This document shows, one piece after another, positions 1 to 7,032 of a stretch of 12,103 nucleotides of DNA. The first letter of the stretch is position 1; every line of letters begins with the position of its first letter. The translations under genes and the position numbers were made by a program. This DNA is from SZUA-229 sp041589455 (GTDB lineage Bacteria > Pseudomonadota > Gammaproteobacteria > SZUA-229), in the NCBI GenBank assembly GCA_041589455.1, contig JBFHVQ010000085.1, positions 1 through 12,103 on the forward strand, given 5' to 3'. The notes below the pieces were generated by a model that did not search any database, was not told where the DNA came from, and saw only the letters and a list, made by a program, of their open reading frames with translations.

Positions 1-125
1 AAGGCCTCACCTTCGGTTTCATCGACACTTTGCAGGATATCCTCATTTACCTCAGCCGCTGTTTCGGGCTGCACTTCATCCTGACTATCTTGTTGATTTT
101 GATCGAGGATTTCCTCGTTAGACAT
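1..125 (-). CDS. grpE: GrpE N-terminus (DnaK nucleotide exchange factor), cut by left edge
   Basis: The minus strand encodes 41 residues starting MSNEEILDQNQQ, with about 14 Asp/Glu and no Lys/Arg. This matches the disordered acidic N-terminal arm of proteobacterial GrpE, the nucleotide exchange factor of the DnaK-DnaJ chaperone system in the cytoplasm. The ATG at 125-123 is preceded by GGAGAG (132-137) at good spacing, and by a sigma-32 promoter at 160-187. Sequence similarity in this arm is weak in GrpE generally, so the call rests on three things: composition, the heat-shock promoter, and the fact that the reading frame continues in phase into unmistakable GrpE sequence at the right edge of the window (12103 downwards). 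The gene is divergent from mscS. On its own this fragment could be another acidic heat-shock protein start; with the right edge, grpE is much the best reading. Confidence 0.8.
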   Translation of the reverse strand, partial: MSNEEILDQNQQDSQDEVQPETAAEVNEDILQSVDETEGEA

Positions 126-159
126 CGCTGGCTCTCCAAAAACATTAACTTCTGCTGGC

Positions 160-187
160 ATATGGGGGCACTCAGCAGGGTTTCAAG
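160..187 (-). promoter_or_regulatory. sigma-32 (RpoH) heat-shock promoter for grpE
   Basis: Read on the minus strand, the -35 element is CTTGAA (187-182). After a 14-base spacer comes the -10 element CCCCATAT (167-160). This agrees with the RpoH consensus CTTGAA-N13-17-CCCCATNT at every defined position. The predicted transcript start near 153 gives a leader of roughly 28 bases before the grpE ATG at 125. The promoter overlaps the last codons of the putative microprotein at 172-333. Confidence 0.85.
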
Positions 188-333
188 TTGAAAACTGTAA
201 AATTTATTCGTGAAAGTATGATCAGCACATACCTGCCTGAATAACCCGCAACAAAAAGGAACACCGGAAACGGGACAGTGAACAGCGCCAGAACCATCGA
301 TAACAGAAACGTATAACTGAAACTTCTACTCAT
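172..333 (-). CDS. putative 53-residue hydrophobic membrane microprotein
   Basis: The minus strand has an ATG at 333-331 and a TGA at 174-172. The product starts MSRSFSYTFLLSMVLALFTV, followed by PFPVFLFVAGYSG. It has a short polar N-terminus, one long hydrophobic stretch at about residues 8-31 broken by PFP, and a second hydrophobic patch at about 35-49. A purine-rich GGGGAGG lies about 11-12 bases upstream of the ATG, a little far for an ideal Shine-Dalgarno. I do not recognise a family. It lies in the same direction as grpE and stops 46 bases before it, and its 3' end contains the -35 region of the grpE promoter. It could be a real small membrane protein, a remnant of a longer gene, or a chance ORF. 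Confidence 0.35.
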   Translation of the reverse strand: MSRSFSYTFLLSMVLALFTVPFPVFLFVAGYSGRYVLIILSRINFTVFNLKPC

Positions 334-631
334 TTAACTTTCGTGCCTCCCCTGATACAGATCTTAAGGTTACAGCACAAACATCAGGGTGTGTGAATAT
401 AGTGCATGTACACTACTAGCCCCCACTCTGTTCACTGTTCAGCACACTACTCGTACCTTGAGCGCGCAGATATAAATATGTTCAGACATGCCATTACGAC
501 TTCAGGAAAACTTGAAACCGACCTGTTTCTATTGCGAATTTTAGTTTTGAGCACTTAAAAATTTATAGTCTATTACCAGAGATTCATAGATAATAATCAG
601 ATAAAGACAATTACATAAATCTGAAACTTAT
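334..631. other. intergenic region upstream of mscS
   Basis: About 300 bases with no convincing gene. A 16-base imperfect dyad at 400-415 (TAGTG and CACTA arms around a CATGTA centre) could be an operator. A weak sigma-70-like arrangement, TTGAGC (547-552) and TATTAC (571-576) with an 18-base spacer, could drive mscS-corA. Neither is strong enough to call as a site. The region becomes AT-rich just before the mscS start. Confidence 0.4.
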
Positions 632-1972
632 ATGCAAAACTGGACAGATACTCAACACTACCTGAATCTGCTTCATGCGTGGTTAACTGATCTGCAGAAC
701 AGGATCGGCGAGCCCAGTTTCTGGATACAGACATTCGTTATACTAGGTGTTTTCATTATCGCCCGGTGGCTTCTGACCCCACATCTTCAGGCACTAATTG
801 TTCGTCTCAGTACCATCACTCAGAAAGTCCCACGCCTGAACAGGTTTCTGGTCGCAACAAATGAGCTGGCAAACACCATTACCTGGCTCGCCCTACAATG
901 GGTTGCAATAGCCACGTTTATCTACATGAAACTCGATATCGACCTACTTAATGTCGTCGCAAGCCTGTTAAGTGCCTGGCTAATGATCCGCCTTGTGACT
1001 CGGCTTGTTAATAACGGCCCTATGGCGAATGCGATTAAGGTGTTAGCCTGGACGATCGCACTTTTAAACATCTTCGGCATCCTCAAGCCCACTGTGGATT
1101 TTCTTGACAGCTTTGCACTAACCCTGGGTAGCATCAGACTATCGCCTCTTATAGTAATCAAGGCGGGCATCGCCCTGTGGTTATCCCTGTGGCTGGCAAA
1201 TGTACTCTCCACCTTCCTCGACAAACGTCTTGAGACCTATGAAAGTGTAACGCCATCGATGCGCGTCCTTAGTGTGAAACTATTAAATATCGGCCTTATC
1301 ATCGCTGCATTTTTAATCACTTTTACTGCAGTTGGTATCGACCTGACCGCACTGGCCATCTTCAGTGGGGCGCTGGGTGTTGGCCTGGGGTTTGGTCTGC
1401 AGAAAATATTCTCCAATCTGGTCAGTGGTGTAATCTTGCTGATGGACAAGTCAATTAAACCCGGAGATGTTATTGCAATTGGCACCACCTTCGGATGGAT
1501 CAATCACCTGAGTGCACGCTACGTTTCGGTCATTACCCGTGATGGTATCGAACACCTGATTCCCAATGAGATACTCATCACTGAGCGCGTCGAGAACTGG
1601 TCTTATAGCGACAACCTGGTTCGTCTGAGGCTACCTATCGCTATTTCCTATAAATCCGATGTCCGACTGGCAATGAAATTATGCGTAGATGCTGCAAAAA
1701 CTACACCTCGAATCCTGGCGACCCCTGAGCCTCGCTGTTTACTGAAAGGCTTTGGCGATAGCTCTGTCGATCTCGAACTACGTGTCTGGATCGATGACCC
1801 ACCAAATGGACGAGCGAATGTGCTAAGTGAAGTACTGTTGGGTGTATGGGATCGATTCCATGAAAACGGCATTGAAATACCATTCCCACAGCGTGATCTA
1901 CATTTAAAGAGTGGCCTGGAAGCAATCAAGCCTGACAATGGCTCACAAACAGCGGAAGGTAAAGAACCATGA
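632..1972 (+). CDS. MscS-family small-conductance mechanosensitive ion channel
   Basis: The 446-residue inner-membrane protein is predicted to open under membrane tension and release solutes during hypo-osmotic shock. Hydrophobic segments lie at about residues 30-50, 80-99, 104-125, 132-151, 170-195 and 213-235. They are followed by the pore-lining TM3-like helix (about 237-272), with the Gly/Ala-rich GALGVGLGFGLQKIFSNLVSG typical of MscS. The cytoplasmic beta domain follows: KPGDVIAIG at 276-284, where the family has its 'GDxI' turn, and IPNEILITERVENWS at 310-324. A C-terminal alpha/beta domain ends near IPFPQRDLHLK (416-426). The protein is longer than E. coli MscS (286 aa) because of extra N-terminal helices, as in larger MscS paralogues. 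The Shine-Dalgarno upstream of the ATG is weak. Its stop overlaps the start of the CorA-like gene, so the two are probably co-translated. Which MscS subfamily it belongs to is not resolved here. Confidence 0.93.
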   Translation: MQNWTDTQHYLNLLHAWLTDLQNRIGEPSFWIQTFVILGVFIIARWLLTPHLQALIVRLSTITQKVPRLNRFLVATNELANTITWLALQWVAIATFIYMKLDIDLLNVVASLLSAWLMIRLVTRLVNNGPMANAIKVLAWTIALLNIFGILKPTVDFLDSFALTLGSIRLSPLIVIKAGIALWLSLWLANVLSTFLDKRLETYESVTPSMRVLSVKLLNIGLIIAAFLITFTAVGIDLTALAIFSGALGVGLGFGLQKIFSNLVSGVILLMDKSIKPGDVIAIGTTFGWINHLSARYVSVITRDGIEHLIPNEILITERVENWSYSDNLVRLRLPIAISYKSDVRLAMKLCVDAAKTTPRILATPEPRCLLKGFGDSSVDLELRVWIDDPPNGRANVLSEVLLGVWDRFHENGIEIPFPQRDLHLKSGLEAIKPDNGSQTAEGKEP

Positions 1973-2928
1973 TAAAGTGCCTATTCATCGAACAAGGCCA
2001 GAGCCAGACAGGTGGCAAGGAACTGATACAGGAATGGCAATCCTCACCCAGTGCATGGATCTGGGTGGACCTGATAGATGAACCAGCTGAACAGGAATCT
2101 GACCTGCTAATCAATACATTCCAGCTGCATGAGCTGGCTGTACACGAAGCACAGCGTCATCGCCATCCGCCTAATTTCGAATCGAATGACCATGGAATCT
2201 ATCTGCTGCTCAAACCTCTCACCGCGGAGTCAGACACTCTGGACTTCAACACACTGCAGCTCGCAATGTTTAGCTCAAATCGTTTTCTGATTACTCGCCA
2301 CTCCAAGGTTTCACCCTACCTTGAAAAACTCTGGAAACAGACTCCGGAATCTCACGACGAAGAAGAGACGTCTTTAGGTATCGTCGAGGCGATGTGCCGC
2401 CGTGTAGTGCAACGTTATGGTCAGATTCTTCTGGATCTGGAGCAACGACTGGATGAAATCGAAGACCAGTTATTTGATGATCCAAGTGACAGGCTTATGA
2501 AAGAACTGGTCGGTTACAATACAGGCCTTCGAAAAATGCACCGCATACTAAATTATTATGTGCGTATTTTCTCGCAACTGCACAAGCAGCTTGCAGTGAC
2601 AGACAATAGTAAACAGAATGCGTTCGAGGATATTTATTCACTGGTCGAGCGCTTTAATAGCATGTCTGAGATGTATCAGAATGTAATCACCGATCTGATC
2701 GACGCTTATATCAGTCTTAATGGTCATCGACTCAACCAGATCATGAAAGTCTTAACCGTAGTAACCGTGATATTTGTCCCTCTTACGCTACTTGTCGGAA
2801 TCTACGGCATGAACTTTGAGTACATGCCAGAACTGAAGTCACATTACGGTTATTACATTTTACTCAGCGTTATGTCGACCATCGCCATACTATTGCTTTA
2901 TGTTTTCAGGCGAGTCAAGTGGCTCTGA
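1969..2928 (+). CDS. corA: CorA-family magnesium/divalent cation transporter
   Basis: At 319 residues this is close to the usual length of CorA (E. coli CorA is 316). CorA is a homopentameric inner-membrane channel for Mg2+ that can also carry Co2+ and Ni2+. The N-terminal cytoplasmic domain includes the stretch LHELAVHEAQRHRHPPNFES at about residues 53-72. A long acidic helix runs through about 135-205. Two C-terminal transmembrane helices lie at about 258-279 and 294-312. The signature GMN selectivity-loop motif is at 280-282 in YGMNFEYMPEL, and the tail ends in the basic RRVKWL. The ATG overlaps the mscS stop (ATGA), and GGAAGG at 1954-1959 gives a good ribosome binding site, so coupling to the channel gene is likely. 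Some CorA-fold members (for example ZntB) move other ions. The YGMNFEYMPEL loop favours a CorA-type Mg2+ transporter. Confidence 0.92.
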   Translation: MIKCLFIEQGQSQTGGKELIQEWQSSPSAWIWVDLIDEPAEQESDLLINTFQLHELAVHEAQRHRHPPNFESNDHGIYLLLKPLTAESDTLDFNTLQLAMFSSNRFLITRHSKVSPYLEKLWKQTPESHDEEETSLGIVEAMCRRVVQRYGQILLDLEQRLDEIEDQLFDDPSDRLMKELVGYNTGLRKMHRILNYYVRIFSQLHKQLAVTDNSKQNAFEDIYSLVERFNSMSEMYQNVITDLIDAYISLNGHRLNQIMKVLTVVTVIFVPLTLLVGIYGMNFEYMPELKSHYGYYILLSVMSTIAILLLYVFRRVKWL

Positions 2929-2948
2929 AAAATACCTGAGCCAGTACA

Positions 2949-4571
2949 CTAATCGGCTGATTCATCTCGAACACTAGCCGACTTATTTTTCTCTACTGTT
3001 GGCTCCGAAAGAAAGCTCAGCCATCCTGGCAGTTTATAAACGGGCAAGGGGTAGTAAGTCATCATAAGTAGTATTGAAAGCGTAATAAGGTGCGCTTCAG
3101 GATACCTTATTAGCCACATCCCTAGTTGCTGCATATGCAACACAGGCAAAACAATAATCGTTAAAAGAAGCGTCCATACAAGTCGTATAATGCCACTATG
3201 ATAGCCTCTTGACTCGATGGTTGAAAAGAATCGATCAAGTAACGACGTAATAATCACGATTGGTAATAAAACCAGCTGACCATCGGTTGCAATATTTAAA
3301 TAGTCGAGTATTGACACCCCCACAATCATACTGAAGGCTACCAGGGTAAAAATAATCGATAATCTGGGAGTACGTGACATCTCACTATGAAATGTTGGGC
3401 GCCCTAGATATACCAGGCAAAGAGTGGTAAATAGAATCAATAAGGTTGTACCTGTTTCCGCATAAATAAACGCCAGCGCCAGGATGGTTGGTGTAAACAC
3501 TCCATAGCTATGAACCTTGAGTAATTGGCGCACCAGACCAGTCAACAGCGTACCCAGCGGTAAAAGCATCAACAATGCCAGCTGCTCCCGGGTTTCCAGC
3601 GACAAGCGATCGATTATAAAAACCTGATACCACTTACCATGATTTACACCTTGCCCTCGTAGCGTGACAGGCACCCTTTCAACACTGATATTCCATTCAA
3701 ATTCATGAGGCAAACTAGATGAAACTACTCCCTTTCCAGACTTATCAAGAGCGAGAAAATAGTATGGCAAATCGCCCTGCCTATCTGTATCCAGGTAAAA
3801 AGATTGCCAGTGATTATCGACCATAATCTCAGCCCAGTGCTGCTGCTCTGCTGATGGGTCATCTTTAAGCTCAACACCAGTCACCAGTCTAGCTGGTAAA
3901 CCGGAATACCTTGCTAGCTCAACCAGCAGCAACATCTTTTCAAGCTGATTAGCCAATCCGGATTCTATGATCTGTTCATATTTTCTGACGTCTTTTTTAT
4001 CCCTGTCAGCAAACCCTTCAATATACTCGAAGATAGTTTTAGCTTTTAATTCAGCATCTAAAACATCAAGATCTTTGCTTCTGAACAGTCTAGAGATGAC
4101 TGCCTGCGAAAGTGTTCCGTTCTCAGTCTGCTGAAGGTAGTAATCAAGTTTTTTTTCATTCAGAGATTCAGGCTTTTTTCTTTGCGGAAGGCTGTGACTG
4201 CTTAATTGCATTGAGAATTCAGCTGATAGTTGATACTTACCCGGTATTCCTGAGCTGAAACGTATCGCTCTTCTATGACCAACACTGGATGCAGGTGGAA
4301 GAAGCCTCATACCGGTATAGCGTATATTCCTCCCAATATGCCGTATATATTGTGACTCAAAGGGAGGCTGTAGGTAAATTTGCGTGGCACTATCTTTTAG
4401 ATCATGGGTTGATTCAATAACAAGCTTCCAACTCTCATCATTAAATACATTCTGTGATTTGAGAAATAGAGTGTGCAACAAAATCAGCAACAGGCCTGCG
4501 AAAAACAATATCGCTGCCAGCTTTTGCATATTTTGGTTGAACTCGATCTTTTCTGCTGAATCTGCTTCCAT
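2949..4571 (-). CDS. membrane protein: inactive transglutaminase-like domain plus 7-TM domain
   Basis: The 540-residue protein has an N-terminal membrane anchor (about residues 16-37), a periplasmic region of roughly 290 residues, and about seven hydrophobic helices between residue 330 and 515. Within the periplasmic part, residues 211-262 follow the transglutaminase/papain-like fold (LPARLVTGV, then HWAEI, then FYLDTD). The His and Asp positions are present (H245, D261), but the catalytic Cys is replaced: the helix before SGLPAR reads KMLLLVELARY. This is the layout of the 'inactive transglutaminase fused to 7TM' family, which is known to neighbour retropepsin-like proteases and RimK-type ATP-grasp ligases. 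The divergent neighbour here is that protease. The ATG at 4571 is the first ATG in frame but lacks a clear Shine-Dalgarno. ATG 4529 (MQKLAAILFF) is a credible alternative and gives a more typical short N-terminus. The gene is convergent with corA, with only 20 bases between their stops. Its molecular role is not established. Confidence 0.85.
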   Translation of the reverse strand: MEADSAEKIEFNQNMQKLAAILFFAGLLLILLHTLFLKSQNVFNDESWKLVIESTHDLKDSATQIYLQPPFESQYIRHIGRNIRYTGMRLLPPASSVGHRRAIRFSSGIPGKYQLSAEFSMQLSSHSLPQRKKPESLNEKKLDYYLQQTENGTLSQAVISRLFRSKDLDVLDAELKAKTIFEYIEGFADRDKKDVRKYEQIIESGLANQLEKMLLLVELARYSGLPARLVTGVELKDDPSAEQQHWAEIMVDNHWQSFYLDTDRQGDLPYYFLALDKSGKGVVSSSLPHEFEWNISVERVPVTLRGQGVNHGKWYQVFIIDRLSLETREQLALLMLLPLGTLLTGLVRQLLKVHSYGVFTPTILALAFIYAETGTTLLILFTTLCLVYLGRPTFHSEMSRTPRLSIIFTLVAFSMIVGVSILDYLNIATDGQLVLLPIVIITSLLDRFFSTIESRGYHSGIIRLVWTLLLTIIVLPVLHMQQLGMWLIRYPEAHLITLSILLMMTYYPLPVYKLPGWLSFLSEPTVEKNKSASVRDESAD

Positions 4572-4690
4572 AATGACTAAAAATAACGATATATAAGATG
4601 TACGATAATGCGTTAAAATTATCCAGTATACGAATAATTTTAACAGACTTTGGCCAACCTGGATCCTTCCAGAAAAATGAGCACCCAATC
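4572..4690. promoter_or_regulatory. divergent AT-rich intergenic region between the 7TM gene and the protease gene
   Basis: These 119 bases separate the chosen starts of the two divergent genes and are rich in A/T (for example GATATATAAGATG near 4589). The promoters of both genes should lie here, but I cannot assign -35/-10 pairs with confidence. Both frames remain open further upstream (plus strand to an ATG at 4598, minus strand to a TTG at 4688). If those longer starts were used the genes would overlap, which makes them unlikely. Confidence 0.4.
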
Positions 4691-5191
4691 ATGCCGAGAT
4701 GGAGATTTCTTATTCTTGTTATAGCGGTCTTACCTCAACTGACAGCCGCAAATGATACGCCCATAATCGGCTGGATAGAACAGGTCAGAATCATGCCTGA
4801 AGGCTTTAAACTGGATGCAAAAATCGATACCGGAGCTGATCACTCTTCGCTGGATGCCTATCAGATCAAATATTACACCCGCGCAGGACAACAATGGGTT
4901 AAGTTCAAAGTTTATAACAACCATGGCAAATCATTTGAACTCGACAAGATGATACATCGCATAACCGAGATCAAACATAAACAGGGTGGCACCATCGAAC
5001 GTCCCGTGATTATGCTGGATATCTGTCTCGGTAAGCGACAGTATTCTGCCCCCGTCAACCTGGCAAAGCGAGAACATTTCAAGTATCGCATGCTAATTGG
5101 CAGAAGCTTTCTAGAAAATCGCTATCTGGTTGATGCTGGGCGAATAAAATCAGTCTCATCGGAATGTAAAGATAAATTATATGGGCCTTAA
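4691..5191 (+). CDS. secreted retropepsin-like aspartic protease (family once called 'ATP-dependent zinc protease')
   Basis: The product is 166 residues when started at ATG 4691. This start is preferred over ATG 4598 because it gives a clean signal peptide: MPRWR, then the hydrophobic LILVIAVL, with cleavage near TAA-ND at about 19-21. The mature domain carries the aspartic-protease motif KIDTGADHSSL (residues 44-54, catalytic Asp at 46), a hydrophobic PVIMLDICLG segment, and the C-terminal signature MLIGRSFLENRYLVDAG (134-150). Retropepsin-like domains work as dimers with one Asp each. The older name for this Pfam family is misleading, since no zinc site or ATP site is visible. Members are typically found beside the inactive transglutaminase-7TM protein (as here, divergently transcribed) and an ATP-grasp ligase (absent here). 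TamA follows in the same direction after 110 bases. The periplasmic location is inferred from the signal peptide, and the substrate is unknown. Confidence 0.85.
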   Translation: MPRWRFLILVIAVLPQLTAANDTPIIGWIEQVRIMPEGFKLDAKIDTGADHSSLDAYQIKYYTRAGQQWVKFKVYNNHGKSFELDKMIHRITEIKHKQGGTIERPVIMLDICLGKRQYSAPVNLAKREHFKYRMLIGRSFLENRYLVDAGRIKSVSSECKDKLYGP

Positions 5192-5301
5192 ACATAGATT
5201 TGTGAGTCGATTTTTAAACGCATGATATAGAAACAAACACGATCCCGGATCCCAGGTATTTCATATATCTATCACAGCCCCTTACTGGACAACGAACTTT
5301 T

Positions 5302-7032
5302 ATGATTCGCTTTGCCTGCTTTCTAATACTACTCTTGCTGTCACCGGCCGGGTTAGCAGATATCAAGCTCAACATCGAGATACGAGGCATTGATGCTGAT
5401 CAGCAAGCGAATGCTCGCCTGTTTATGAGTATCGAACAACAGAAAAACGATACACTACTGACAGAGACAGGATTACGCCGGCTTCATACCAAAGCAGTAG
5501 ATGAAATAAGGCTCTCACTTCAGCCTTATGGTTACTATCGCGCTGAAATCGACACAGAACTGAAACAGTTAGCCTCGAATGACTGGCTCGCTATCTACCA
5601 GATAGATCCTGGCCCTGCAATTCCAGTCAGTGTATTCGACTTCGTTATTTCAGAACCCATGCGTTCGGACAAAGCATTCATGAAAAGTATAAATCCCGAT
5701 AAACTGCAGGTCGGGATGCCATTTCAGCATCGCCATTATGAAGCTCTGAAGACCGAATTGAGCCAGTTAGCAGCAGATCGTGGCTATTTCGATGCAACGT
5801 TTATCAGACACCGGATTGACATTGACCTTGAACAATATGAAGCTCGCATATACCTGCATTATGATAGTGGTCAACGTTATCACTTTGGCAGAGTAAACAT
5901 TGATCAAACATCAATTAGCCACAAGTTACTGCAACGATATTTCACATTCAAACAGGGACAGGCTTACTCACAGAGTAAGCTGATCGATTTGCAACAATCG
6001 CTCAACGATAGCGATTACTTTAACACTGTTGAAGTATCACCTGGCACACTGGACAGACAGCTTGGCGAGGTACCCGTTTCTATTAAACTTATACAGCGCA
6101 AAGGACATCGATTTAGCCTGGGCCTAGGTTATGGCACTGACACAGGAGCCAGAGCCCGTTTCGACTGGTTAATGCCTCTGATAAATTCGAAGGGACACCG
6201 CTTTAACGCAAATACTGAAATATCAGAACTCGGCTATAGCCTGGGTGCACAGTATCGTGTCCCCGTACTTAACCCCAGAACCGATCGACTTATCTTTAAT
6301 GCAGCGGTTACCAATGAAGAAACCGACACCAGTGAAAGCACATTGCAGACTCTGGGAATTAGCCTGAATCAGCAACGTAGACTATGGCGAGAAGTTATCT
6401 CATTAAGTTACCAGCAGGAAGATTTTAGCATCGCAAATATAAATAGTGACTCCACCTTATTGCTGCCCGGTATTGCCTGGTCTCGCACCTGGGGAAAAGA
6501 CTTTATCTATGCGATCGATGGGGTACGTTTTGATCTGGAATTCCGAGGTGCTAACCGAGACTTTGTATCAGATACCAGTTTCACTCAGCTACGTGGCAGC
6601 ATCAAGGGCATTAGCTCATTTAGCCAAAACACTCGCCTAATCGCACGCGGCACTTTTGGTACGACCAGCACCAATGAGTTTTCTGAACTGCCCTCATCTG
6701 TGCGTTTCTTTGCGGGCGGAGCACAGAGTGTCCGTGGTTTCAGTTATGCAAGTCTTGGCCCAACGAATAGCGAGGGCGATGTAGTTGGTGGTAAACACCT
6801 GCTGGTTGGCAGCTTTGAAATTGAATACTGGTTTACCAATAAATCGGGACTGGCACTGTTTTATGACACAGGTAACGCCATCAATGATTTTAATGATCCT
6901 CTCGAAAAAGGAGCAGGTTTTGGCTATCGCTGGAAATCTCCTATTGGATCTATTCGCATCGATATCGCTAATGCCATATCGGACGATGACCGACCCTGGC
7001 GCCTGCATATCAATATAGGGCCAGACCTGTGA
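5302..7032 (+). CDS. tamA: TamA, outer-membrane Omp85-family component of the translocation and assembly module
   Basis: At 576 residues this is the usual length for TamA (E. coli 577). A signal peptide, MIRFACFLILLLLSPAGLA, precedes the mature start DIKL. Three POTRA-like domains follow at about residues 22-105, 108-190 and 193-265. The 16-strand barrel begins around the TamA-typical FSLGLGYGTDTGARARFDW (271-289). The Omp85 lid-lock motif VRGF is at 477-480 within FFAGGAQSVRGFSYASLGP, and the chain ends LHINIGPDL. TamA sits in the outer membrane and pairs with TamB, which spans the periplasm. The complex assists insertion of some outer-membrane proteins and contributes to phospholipid transport. 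The stop codon overlaps the tamB start, so the two are coupled. There is a 110-base gap after the protease gene and no obvious terminator in it, so shared transcription is possible. Confidence 0.95.
   Translation: MIRFACFLILLLLSPAGLADIKLNIEIRGIDADQQANARLFMSIEQQKNDTLLTETGLRRLHTKAVDEIRLSLQPYGYYRAEIDTELKQLASNDWLAIYQIDPGPAIPVSVFDFVISEPMRSDKAFMKSINPDKLQVGMPFQHRHYEALKTELSQLAADRGYFDATFIRHRIDIDLEQYEARIYLHYDSGQRYHFGRVNIDQTSISHKLLQRYFTFKQGQAYSQSKLIDLQQSLNDSDYFNTVEVSPGTLDRQLGEVPVSIKLIQRKGHRFSLGLGYGTDTGARARFDWLMPLINSKGHRFNANTEISELGYSLGAQYRVPVLNPRTDRLIFNAAVTNEETDTSESTLQTLGISLNQQRRLWREVISLSYQQEDFSIANINSDSTLLLPGIAWSRTWGKDFIYAIDGVRFDLEFRGANRDFVSDTSFTQLRGSIKGISSFSQNTRLIARGTFGTTSTNEFSELPSSVRFFAGGAQSVRGFSYASLGPTNSEGDVVGGKHLLVGSFEIEYWFTNKSGLALFYDTGNAINDFNDPLEKGAGFGYRWKSPIGSIRIDIANAISDDDRPWRLHINIGPDL
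7017..7020 (+). promoter_or_regulatory. ribosome binding site supporting the GTG start of tamB
   Basis: AGGG inside the last tamA codons lies 8 bases before GTG 7029-7031. The GTG overlaps the tamA TGA (7030-7032). The residues after this GTG immediately give the expected TamB anchor, so the GTG is the natural start and translation is coupled to tamA. Confidence 0.6.

Noticed and set aside
478..558. Plus-strand 26-codon ORF starting MFRHAITTSGK upstream of mscS
   Set aside because: Very short, no ribosome binding site, no recognisable composition or family. Treated as chance.
4572..4688. Longer N-terminus for the transglutaminase-7TM protein from TTG 4688
   Set aside because: Non-ATG start, unusual sequence for the family, and it would fill the promoter region of both divergent genes. 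The first ATG (4571), or 4529, is more natural.
4598..4690. Longer N-terminus for the retropepsin-like protease from ATG 4598
   Set aside because: It would bury the clear signal peptide starting at 4691 behind about 31 unrelated residues and occupy the divergent promoter region.
5238..5260. Near-palindrome GATCCCGGATC between the protease gene and tamA
   Set aside because: Five-base arms with a one-base centre and no T-run: too short for a terminator, and no known operator was recognised.
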